Positions 34,385 to 42,391 of a stretch of 64,000 bases of DNA are shown here, piece after piece (positions within the stretch are counted from its first letter, which is position 1; every line of letters begins with the position of its first letter). The notes below the pieces were generated by a model. It was not told the DNA's origin, made no database searches, and saw only the letters and a list, made by a program, of their open reading frames with translations. The position numbers and the translations under genes are program-made. Source of the stretch: Kitasatospora albolonga (GTDB taxonomy: Bacteria; Actinomycetota; Actinomycetes; Streptomycetales; Streptomycetaceae); assembly GCA_002082585.1 (NCBI GenBank), contig CP020563.1, forward strand, positions 2,350,001 to 2,414,000, given 5' to 3'.

Positions 34385-35491
34385 ATGACAGTCACCCTGG
34401 CGGACGTGGCGGCTCGCGCCCGGGTGTCCCCGGCCACCGTTTCCCGTGTGCTGAACGGCAACTACCCGGTCGCCGCCTCGACCCGGGAGCGGGTCCTGCG
34501 CGCGGTGGACGACCTGGACTACGTGCTCAACGGACCCGCCAGCTCGCTGGCCGCCGCCACATCGGACCTCGTCGGCATCCTGGTCAACGACATCGCGGAC
34601 CCCTTCTTCGGGATCATGGCCGGGGCCGCGCAGACCCAGATCGGCGGGCCCGGCGACGGCTCCGGGCGGGCGGGCGGCGAGAAGCTGGCCGTCATCTGCA
34701 ACACCGGCGGCTCCCCCGAGCGCGAGCTCACCTACCTCACCCTCCTCCAGCGCCAGCGCGCCGCCGCCGTCGTCCTCACCGGAGGCGCGGTCGAGAACGA
34801 GGCGCACCAGGCCGCGATCTCCGCGAAGCTGGCCAGGCTCGCCGACGCGGGCACCCGGATCGTCTTCTGCGGGCGGCCCCCGCTCTCCGACGGGAACGCG
34901 CTCGTCGCCGCGCTCGCCTTCGACAACCGGGGCGGCGGGCGCCGGCTGACCGAGCACCTGGTCGCGCTGGGCCACCGCAGGATCGGTTACGTCGCCGGGC
35001 CCCCGGACCGGACCACCACCCGGCACCGGCTGGAGGGCCACCGCGAGGCCCTGCGGGGCGCGGGCATCGAAGCGGAGCCCGGGGACTCGGGGGCCGGGGA
35101 CCCGGGGGCCGGTTACCAGGAGCGGCTCACCGTGCACGGGCCCTACGACCGGCGCTCCGGGTACGAGGCCACCCTCGAAATACTGCGCCGGGCCCCGGAC
35201 GTGACCGCGATCGCCGCCGCCAACGACACCGTGGCGCTGGGCGCCTGCGCGGCCGTACGGGACCGGGGGCTGCGCATCCCGCAGGACATCTCGGTGGCGG
35301 GCTTCGACGACCTGCCGTTCTCGGTGGACGCCGTCCCCGCCCTGACGACCGTACGGCTGCCGCTCTTCGAGGCGGGCGCGCGGGCGGGCCGGATCGCCAT
35401 GGGCAAGGAGAACCCGCCGCCGGGGGGCATCGCCACCATCGCGGCCGAGCTGATGATCCGGGGGTCCACGGCTCCGCCCCGGGCGGTGTGA
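34385..35491 (+). CDS. LacI family transcriptional regulator
   Basis: 368 aa. N-terminal HTH VTLADVAARARVSPATVSRV with hinge RVLRAVDDLDYVLNGPASSL, then a periplasmic-binding-protein-like sugar domain (DLVGILVNDIADPFFGIMA, LVALGHRRIGYVAGPPDRTT, ISVAGFDDLPFSVDAVPALT). The ATG at 34385 is chosen over one seven codons earlier because GGAGGA lies five bases before it. An inserted Gly/Asp tract (GDSGAGDPGAG) interrupts the sugar domain. It should repress the divergent catabolic trio. It ends only 26 bp before lanM in the same direction. Confidence 0.92.
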   Translation: MTVTLADVAARARVSPATVSRVLNGNYPVAASTRERVLRAVDDLDYVLNGPASSLAAATSDLVGILVNDIADPFFGIMAGAAQTQIGGPGDGSGRAGGEKLAVICNTGGSPERELTYLTLLQRQRAAAVVLTGGAVENEAHQAAISAKLARLADAGTRIVFCGRPPLSDGNALVAALAFDNRGGGRRLTEHLVALGHRRIGYVAGPPDRTTTRHRLEGHREALRGAGIEAEPGDSGAGDPGAGYQERLTVHGPYDRRSGYEATLEILRRAPDVTAIAAANDTVALGACAAVRDRGLRIPQDISVAGFDDLPFSVDAVPALTTVRLPLFEAGARAGRIAMGKENPPPGGIATIAAELMIRGSTAPPRAV

Positions 35492-35517
35492 GGGGCCGGA
35501 GGGCCAGAGGGCGAAAG

Positions 35518-38500
35518 ATGGGGGCAACTCCCCCATGTGCCCCGGGTCCTCCCCCGCCAGGATGGTCGCGGGCGGTCCGGTGGGCCGTCCCCGACCTGGG
35601 AGGTGCGGTGGCGGAGGCGGAAGAGGAACTGATCGGCAGGGGCGGGCGCGGGAGCGGCGGCAGCGGCGATGTCAGTCGCGGTGGCGGTGGCGACAGCGAT
35701 GTCAGCGGCGGTAGCCGTACGAAGGCCGCTGTCCGTCTCGCTCCCCCGGCCGCGAACGGGACCGCCGGGGTCGTGAGCGCGAACAGAGCCCATGCCTCCG
35801 GTGTACGCCCCCGCACCGCCACCACCAGCACCCGCCCCACCAACGGAACCGGAACCACACCCGGCATTACCCCCGCCGCCCCCCACGGCACACCCTCCCC
35901 CTGGTGGCACCCCGGAGTCGTCGGGAAGCCTCCCACCGGCGAGCCCGACTGGGCCGTCTTCGTCCGGGACGTCATCGCCGCCGCGCCCGCCGAGGCCGTC
36001 GTCCCCGAGCGGGAGTACCCCGGGCTCACCGGATTCGCCCTCGTCGTGGCCCCGTTCGCCGAGCGGGCCGCCGGGCGGCTGCTGGCCTCGCCGTCGAACA
36101 ACGCCGTGCGGGGCGGGACGGCCGTCGGGCTCGCCCCCGTACTGGAGGATTTCCGGTCCCAGCTGACCCGGCGCCTGGCCCGGCTCGCGGCGCGGACGCT
36201 CGTGCTGGAGCTGCACAAGGCGCGGCGGGCCGGGCGGCTGGACGGGGACGGGCCCGAGGAGCGGTTCCGGGACTTCCTGCGGCTGGTGGCGGGGCGGGAC
36301 GGGCTCGCGGCCCTCGTCACCGCCTATCCCGTACTGGCCCGCATCCTGGCGCGGGCGAGCCTCGCCGCCGCCGACGCGTTCACGGAGATGCTCGGCAGGT
36401 TCGCCGACGACCGGGCGCTGCTGGTGGCCTCGGGGGTGCTGGGCGACCGGGGGGCGAGGGCGGATGGAGCCGTGCCGGGGCCCGGGGCGCTGTCCGGGGT
36501 CGAGGCGGGGGCCGGGGACAGTCATCGCGGAGGGCGGTCGGTGATGCTGCTGCGATTCGCCGACGGCACCCGGCTGGTCTACAAGCCGCGTCCGCTCGCG
36601 GCGCACCGGCACTTCAACTCCCTGCTGGAGTGGTTCGGTTCGCTCCCCGGGACACCCGGGCTGCGGGCTCTACGGGTGCTGGACCGGGGTGAGTACGGGT
36701 GGGTGGAGTTCGTCGAGGAGCGGCCGTGCTCGTCGGCGGCGGAGACCGGGCTCTTCTACCGGCGCCAGGGGGCGCTGCTGGCCCTGCTCCATCTGCTGGA
36801 CGGGACCGATCTGCACCAGGAGAACCTGATCGCCTGCGGGCCGCAGCCGGTGCTGGTGGATGTGGAGACCCTCTTCCATCCGCCGCTTCCCCAGGCCCGT
36901 TCCTCCGACCCCGCCGCCCGGGCCCTGCACGCCTCGGTCCACCGGGTGGGGCTGCTGCCGCAGTTGCTGGTCGGGGACTCGGCCGCGCTCGACGTCTCCG
37001 CCATCGGGGGCGGCCGGGCCGCCGCCTGTCCGATCGAGACGGCCGACTGGACGGGGGCGGGTACGGACTCCATGCGGCTGGTCCGGCGCTCCGGCCGGTT
37101 CGCCGCGTCGGCCAACCGGCCCCGGCTGGACGGGAGTCCGGTCGACCCGTCCGCGTACACGGACGCCCTGTGCGAGGGGTTCCGGGCCGGGTACACCGCC
37201 ATCAGCGACCACCGTGACGAACTGCTGGGGCCCAGGGGCCTGTTGAGCGGGTTCACGCAGGACGAGGTACGGGTGGTGGCCCGGCCGACCTGGACGTACA
37301 CCACCCTGCTCGACGAGTCGACCCACCCCGACCTGATGCGGAGCTCCGCCGAACGCCACCGGGTCCTCTCCCTGCTGCACACCCCCACCCTGGGCGTGCC
37401 CGCGCTGCCCGGTCTGGAGGACGCGGAGATCGAGCAGCTGTGGGCCGGTGACGTGCCGGTCTTCCTCACCCGGCCGGGCACCGCCGAGCTGTGGAGCGGC
37501 ACCGGTCGCGGGGTGCCGGTCGCGCCGGGGCCCACCGGGCTCGCCCGGGTCGAGGCGAAGGTGCGGGCCATGGACACGGTGGACCGCCAGGACCAGGAAC
37601 GGATCATCCGGATCGCGATGGTGTCCACCTCCCCCGAACCCCCGCACCGGGCGGCGGGCGGCACCCGGGCCCGGACGGCGGCGACGGCCCCCGAGCCGGA
37701 GCAACTCCTGTCCGCCGCACGGTCGGTGGGCGATCAGCTCGTCTCGCTCGCCTACCGGCACGAGGGCCGCACCAACTGGATCGGGCTGGAGCTGCTCGGC
37801 GAACGCCACTGGCGCCTCACGCCGATGGCCGCCGACCTCGCGAGCGGCTACACGGGTCCCGCGCTCTTCCTCGCCCAACTGGCCGCCCTCACCGGCGCCG
37901 AGCGGTACGCCGAGGCGGCCCGCGAGGCGCTGGCCCCGGTGCCCGGGCTGCTGGACGCGCTGCACGGCCGGATGGACGACCTCGCGGTGCTGGGCTCGGG
38001 GGCCTTCGCGGGCCTCGGCGGCATCGCGTACGCCCTGGCCGAGGTGGGTGCGCTGCTCGACGACCGTACGGTACGGGGCTGGGCAGGCCCGGCCACCCTG
38101 CTGGCCTGCGCGGCGGGTACGGCCGAGACCGGGCACGGGGTGCGCGGCGGGGCGGCCGGCGGGCTGGCCTCCCTGCTCGCGGTGTACCGCACCACCGGCC
38201 GGGCCGAAGCCTGGCGGGGTGCCGAGCGCTGCGCCGAGCGGCTCGCCGTCGCGACGCTCCCGGCAGCCGGGGGCTTCGCGGAGGGGAGCGCGGGCATCGG
38301 CTGGGCGCTGCTGCGGTTCGCCGGGGCGGGGGGCGGTGAGCAGTACCGTACGGCGGGGCTGCGGGCCCTGCGCCGGGCGGCCGTCGAGGTGACGGGGGGC
38401 CGGGCCTGGTGCGAGGGGGCCACCGGGGTGGCCCTCGCGATCGCGGACAGCCCGGCCGCGCTCGCCGATCCCGATCTGGCCGACTGGCTGGCGGAGCGGG

Positions 38501-38922
38501 CCGGTGGGCCCGTGGACTCCGCCGCACTCGCCGACGACAGCCTCTGCCACGGCGAGCTGGGGCTGCTGGAGCTGCTCGGCCACCCGGCCCTGACCGGCGA
38601 CCGCACCGCGTGGGTGCGCCGGGCCGGGACCCTGCTGGCCGCCGCCGACCGGGAGGGACCGCGCTGCGGGACCCCCGGCCACGTACCGCACCCGGGGCTG
38701 CTCACCGGCCTCGCGGGGATCGGGCACGGACTGCTGCGGGCGGGGTTCCCCGACCGGATCGGCTCCGCGCTGCTCCTCCACCCGTCGGCTCTATCTGTTC
38801 CGCCCGTTCCGTCTGTTCCGTCTGTTTCTTCTGTTCCGCCAGCTCCATCCGTTGCTTCTGTTCCGTCCACCCCGTCCGCTCCGGCTGCCTCCATCATTCC
38901 GCCCACCTCAATTCGCCCATGA
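35518..38922 (+). CDS. lanM: Class II lanthipeptide synthetase LanM
   Basis: 1134 aa bifunctional enzyme. After a 120-residue low-complexity Gly/Ser/Thr/Pro N-terminus comes the dehydratase domain (DUF4135): LLRFADGTRLVYKPRPLAAH, GWVEFVEERPC, DGTDLHQENLIACGPQPVLV and DVETLFHP. The C-terminal LanC-like cyclase keeps all zinc ligands: Cys965 in WCEGATG and Cys1010-His1011 in CHGELG. The ATG at 35518 follows AGAGGG by six bases. The last 45 residues are a Ser/Val/Pro repeat tail encoded by TCTGTTCCG units. It lies 26 bp after lacI and 77 bp before a small peptide gene, its only obvious substrate. Confidence 0.93.
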   Translation: MGATPPCAPGPPPPGWSRAVRWAVPDLGGAVAEAEEELIGRGGRGSGGSGDVSRGGGGDSDVSGGSRTKAAVRLAPPAANGTAGVVSANRAHASGVRPRTATTSTRPTNGTGTTPGITPAAPHGTPSPWWHPGVVGKPPTGEPDWAVFVRDVIAAAPAEAVVPEREYPGLTGFALVVAPFAERAAGRLLASPSNNAVRGGTAVGLAPVLEDFRSQLTRRLARLAARTLVLELHKARRAGRLDGDGPEERFRDFLRLVAGRDGLAALVTAYPVLARILARASLAAADAFTEMLGRFADDRALLVASGVLGDRGARADGAVPGPGALSGVEAGAGDSHRGGRSVMLLRFADGTRLVYKPRPLAAHRHFNSLLEWFGSLPGTPGLRALRVLDRGEYGWVEFVEERPCSSAAETGLFYRRQGALLALLHLLDGTDLHQENLIACGPQPVLVDVETLFHPPLPQARSSDPAARALHASVHRVGLLPQLLVGDSAALDVSAIGGGRAAACPIETADWTGAGTDSMRLVRRSGRFAASANRPRLDGSPVDPSAYTDALCEGFRAGYTAISDHRDELLGPRGLLSGFTQDEVRVVARPTWTYTTLLDESTHPDLMRSSAERHRVLSLLHTPTLGVPALPGLEDAEIEQLWAGDVPVFLTRPGTAELWSGTGRGVPVAPGPTGLARVEAKVRAMDTVDRQDQERIIRIAMVSTSPEPPHRAAGGTRARTAATAPEPEQLLSAARSVGDQLVSLAYRHEGRTNWIGLELLGERHWRLTPMAADLASGYTGPALFLAQLAALTGAERYAEAAREALAPVPGLLDALHGRMDDLAVLGSGAFAGLGGIAYALAEVGALLDDRTVRGWAGPATLLACAAGTAETGHGVRGGAAGGLASLLAVYRTTGRAEAWRGAERCAERLAVATLPAAGGFAEGSAGIGWALLRFAGAGGGEQYRTAGLRALRRAAVEVTGGRAWCEGATGVALAIADSPAALADPDLADWLAERAGGPVDSAALADDSLCHGELGLLELLGHPALTGDRTAWVRRAGTLLAAADREGPRCGTPGHVPHPGLLTGLAGIGHGLLRAGFPDRIGSALLLHPSALSVPPVPSVPSVSSVPPAPSVASVPSTPSAPAASIIPPTSIRP

Positions 38923-38999
38923 GCACTGCGTAATACGTGATCCGTCAGCCTGTCGGCCCGTATCGAAAAGCTGTCGACCAAGCAGAGAATGAGGAAGAG

Positions 39000-39194
39000 A
39001 TGACGCACATCAGCGAATCGGCGTCGCAGGGTTCCGGCGACCTCGGCCAGGAGGGCGCCTACGACCACCCGGCCGGGCAGATATCCCTCGGCATCGGTGG
39101 CGGGCTGGGGATGCGCAACAGGCTCCTCAGCGCCTCGGAGACCGGCCTCGGCAACACCATCGACCTGCCGTGGACCACCATGATTCCCGTTTAG
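39000..39194 (+). CDS. Putative LanM substrate peptide without cysteine
   Basis: 64 aa, beginning MTHISESASQGSGDLGQEGA. The acidic first half followed by GQISLGIGGG looks like a class II leader ending in a double-glycine site; the predicted core is about 29 residues, from LGMRNRLLSASETGL to WTTMIPV. The core has two Ser and four Thr but the whole peptide has no Cys and no Lys, so normal (methyl)lanthionine rings cannot form within it. The ATG at 39000 is preceded by GAGGAAGAG. An open frame extends 21 codons upstream but lacks a better start. Position directly after lanM makes it the expected precursor, but the call rests on context. Confidence 0.7.
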   Translation: MTHISESASQGSGDLGQEGAYDHPAGQISLGIGGGLGMRNRLLSASETGLGNTIDLPWTTMIPV

Positions 39195-39218
39195 CCACAT
39201 CTCGGCCCTCAATGTGGC
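39194..39218 (+). terminator. Small hairpin after the LanM-linked peptide
   Basis: GCCACAT (39194-39200) and ATGTGGC (39212-39218) pair perfectly around an 11-nt loop directly after the stop. It may be a partial terminator or processing site before the next regulator gene. Confidence 0.45.
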
Positions 39219-39265
39219 GCATTGGGACACTGCCGCATGAGTTACGACTCCAGTAGCCTGCGGCC

Positions 39266-42181
39266 ATGCGAGCCACTTCGCCGGTCATCGTCGGGCGGGA
39301 CGAGGAAATCGGCCTGCTGAGCAGCGCCCTGGACGCCGTACGACGGCGTTCGGGGCGCGCCTTGTTCTTCCTCGGCGAAGCGGGGATAGGAAAGTCCCGG
39401 CTGGTGGGCGAATGCGCCTACCGGGCCTATGGATCGGGCATGCCCGTACTGCGCGGCCGGGCCACCTCGACCGGTCTCGTCGTCCCGTTCCGGCCGCTCG
39501 TGGAAGCGCTCTCCTCCCGCTTCCGGGCCGCCGGTACGCCGACCGATCCCGAACTGGAGCCCTACCACCCGGCGTTGGCCAGGCTGGTCCCCGAGTGGCG
39601 CCGGGAGGCGGCCCCCAGCTACCCGGAGACCGTGATCGAGCTGGCGGAGGCGCTGCTGCGGCTGCTGTCGGTGCTGGGCCGGGAGTCCGGGTGCGCGATC
39701 CTGCTGGAGGATCTGCACGACAGTGACACGGAGACGGTCGCGGTGGTCGAGTACGTCATCGACAACCTCGCCGATCTGCCGATCCTGCTCCTGGGCACCT
39801 GCCGCCCGGAGGCCGGTGCCGCGCTCGACCTCATACGCTCCGCCGAGCGCCGTCAGGCCGCTTCCGTACGGGAGTTGAAACCGCTCGGCGGCGATCAGGT
39901 GCGGGCGCTGACCGGGGCGTGCCTGGAGTCGGCGCCCGAGGAGATACCCCCGGTGGTGCACCGGCGGCTGACCGAACGCGCGGGCGGCAACCCGTACTTG
40001 GTGGAAGTCCTGCTGGCGGATCTGCTGGACACCGGGCAGTTACGCCGGGGGGACGGCGGCTGGGAGGCGGCCGAGCACCCCGGGGGGCCGGTCCCCTCGG
40101 GCATCGTGCGCAGCTGGGCCCGGCGACTGGACCGGCTGGACGAACCGGTCCGGGATCTGCTCCTCGCGGCGGCCACCCTGGGCGGCCAGTTCTCGGTGCC
40201 GGTGCTCCAGACCGTCACCGGGTTCGAGGACCGGGCCCTCTTCACCCATCTGCGGTCCGCCGTCGAGGCGGGCGTGATCGCCCCCGACGGGGCCGCCCCC
40301 GACCGTTACGCCTTCCGGCACTCGCTGACCGCCGAGGCCCTGATCTCCTCGCTCGCCCCGGCCGAGCGCGCCTCGCTCGCCCGCCGCGCCGCCGGGGCCG
40401 TCGAGCACTCCGGACTGCCGCTCGACGAGGACGGGCAGCAGCTCGTCGCCTCCCTCCACCTGGCCGCGGGCAACCGGGCCGGGGCCGCGCTGCGGTTCGC
40501 CGAGGCCGGGAGACGGATGCTCGCCTCGGGGGCGCATGGTTCGGCCGTGGTGCTGCTGGAGCGGGCCTGCCCCCTGGCCGCCGACGCCGACCGGGCGGCC
40601 ATCACCGAATCCCTGGCGGTGGCGCGGGCCGAGGGCGGCGATCTGGACAACGCCCTGACGCTGGCAGAAACGCTTCCTCCGGTACCGGCGCGCACGGAGG
40701 CCGCCGACCGGCGCGGCGAGGTCCACATCAAGATCGCCTGGGTGGCGGTGATGGCCGAGCGGGCGGCGGACGCGGCCCGCCAGATCGACGCCGCCCGCGC
40801 CCTGCTCGGCCGGGTACCGGCGCCCGGCCGCCGGGCCGCGCTCGCCGTCGCCGACAGCCATCTCGCCCTGCTGCCGGGGCAGGACCACCGGGACCCGGAG
40901 GAGACCGAGCGGGCCGCCCGGGAGGCCGCGGAGATCGCCGAGGCGGAGGGGCTGCCCGTCGTCGCCTGCCAGGCGTGGCAGTTGCTGGCGCTGCTGCTGC
41001 GGGAGAAGGGGTTCGACGCGGCGGACGCCTGTCTGGAGCGGATGCTCGTCCTCTCCACCGAACACGCCCTGCCCGTCTGGCGGGTGGAGGCGCTGGTGCG
41101 GCTGGGGGCCAACGCCTTCATGCGGACCGGGGACGCCTCCCGGCTGCGCTCGGCCCGCGCGGCGGCCACGGAGCTGGGTGCGCTGCTGCTGACCCAGACG
41201 GTGGACGGGCTGCTCGCCATGAACGCGGTGCTGTGCGCCCGCTGGGACGAGGCGCAGGAGATCATCGACCGTTCACTGGAGGCCAGCGCCCGGGTCGGCA
41301 ACCACTCGGCCGTCCGCTATCTGCTGCTCTCCGCTGCCACGATGGCCGCGCACCGGGGGCGGCGGCGGGAGATGGACCGTTCCCTGGCGGCCTTCCGGCG
41401 GGCGGGCGGTGAGCAATCCCTCCTCGTACCCCACCAGTTGGGGCTGTGCAAGGCGATCGGGGCGCTCCTGGAGGAGGACCGGGAGCGGGCCCTGGCGGGG
41501 CTGGACGCGGTGCTGGCCTGGGAGCGGGACCACCCCAGCTACTTCTATCTGAGCGGGAGTTACGGGCTGCGGCCCTTCCTGCGGGTGCTGGCGGGGGCGG
41601 CGGACCGGGCGGAGTTCGAGACCGTACGCGCATCGCCCGGGGCCCAACTCGCCTGGAACGGGCAGTTCCTGGAGCTGGCGGAGGCGGTGCTGCTGGGCCG
41701 CGCGGGCGACCGGACCGGGGCCGCCCGTCTGGTGGCCTCCTTCGACGCCCGGGCCGCGCCCTTTCCGGTCGCCCGTCACCTGGGTCTGCGCCTGGTCGCG
41801 GAGGCGGCCCGTACCGACGGCTGGGGCGATCCGGTGGCGTGGCTGCGGCGGGCCGAGGAGTTCTTCTACGGGGTCGGGGTGCAGCCCGTCGCCTCCGCGT
41901 GCCGGGCGGCGCTGCGGCAGGCGGGGGCGAGCGTCACCCAGCACCGGGGCGGCTGGGACCGCATCCCGCTGTCGCTGCGGACGAGCGGGGTGACCCCGCG
42001 CGAGTACGAGGTGTTCGTACTGCTCCCGGAGCGGCCGGGGAACCAGCAGATCGCCCGGCGGCTCTCCATCTCGCCGCGCACGGTGGAGAAGCACATGGCC
42101 AGCCTGCTCAGCAAGACGGGCCGGGCGGACCGCTCGGCGCTGTGCGAGTTCGCGGCGGAGTGCGCGGTCGAACCGGCCTGA
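39266..42181 (+). CDS. LuxR-family LAL regulator (AAA ATPase plus LuxR HTH)
   Basis: 971 aa. VGRDEEIGLLSSALDAVRRR leads to Walker A GEAGIGKS (residues 37-44), then an NTPase domain, a long helical TPR-like middle, and a C-terminal LuxR HTH (GVTPREYEVFVLLPE, QIARRLSISPRTVEKHMASL). Such large ATP-binding LuxR proteins usually activate biosynthetic clusters. A TAGCCT hexamer ends six bases before the ATG and there is no ribosome site, suggesting a leaderless mRNA. It lies between the LanM and LanKC parts, so it probably controls one or both. Confidence 0.9.
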   Translation: MRATSPVIVGRDEEIGLLSSALDAVRRRSGRALFFLGEAGIGKSRLVGECAYRAYGSGMPVLRGRATSTGLVVPFRPLVEALSSRFRAAGTPTDPELEPYHPALARLVPEWRREAAPSYPETVIELAEALLRLLSVLGRESGCAILLEDLHDSDTETVAVVEYVIDNLADLPILLLGTCRPEAGAALDLIRSAERRQAASVRELKPLGGDQVRALTGACLESAPEEIPPVVHRRLTERAGGNPYLVEVLLADLLDTGQLRRGDGGWEAAEHPGGPVPSGIVRSWARRLDRLDEPVRDLLLAAATLGGQFSVPVLQTVTGFEDRALFTHLRSAVEAGVIAPDGAAPDRYAFRHSLTAEALISSLAPAERASLARRAAGAVEHSGLPLDEDGQQLVASLHLAAGNRAGAALRFAEAGRRMLASGAHGSAVVLLERACPLAADADRAAITESLAVARAEGGDLDNALTLAETLPPVPARTEAADRRGEVHIKIAWVAVMAERAADAARQIDAARALLGRVPAPGRRAALAVADSHLALLPGQDHRDPEETERAAREAAEIAEAEGLPVVACQAWQLLALLLREKGFDAADACLERMLVLSTEHALPVWRVEALVRLGANAFMRTGDASRLRSARAAATELGALLLTQTVDGLLAMNAVLCARWDEAQEIIDRSLEASARVGNHSAVRYLLLSAATMAAHRGRRREMDRSLAAFRRAGGEQSLLVPHQLGLCKAIGALLEEDRERALAGLDAVLAWERDHPSYFYLSGSYGLRPFLRVLAGAADRAEFETVRASPGAQLAWNGQFLELAEAVLLGRAGDRTGAARLVASFDARAAPFPVARHLGLRLVAEAARTDGWGDPVAWLRRAEEFFYGVGVQPVASACRAALRQAGASVTQHRGGWDRIPLSLRTSGVTPREYEVFVLLPERPGNQQIARRLSISPRTVEKHMASLLSKTGRADRSALCEFAAECAVEPA

Positions 42182-42391
42182 GGGGACGCGAGGGGGCGTG
42201 GGGCGGCGTGGGGCGGTCGTACCCGGCCGTTCCGCCGGAGCCCCCACAACCTGGGGGTGCCGGACGGTTTCGGTCGGGTGTGCGGGCGGAACATGCGGGT
42301 CCGGCCCCGATGTGCCGGTGACCGTACGGCGGCAGCATCGGCAGGTACGTACGCCAGTCTGCCGCCCGTCCCCGCTCCCGGAGGCCCGCTG

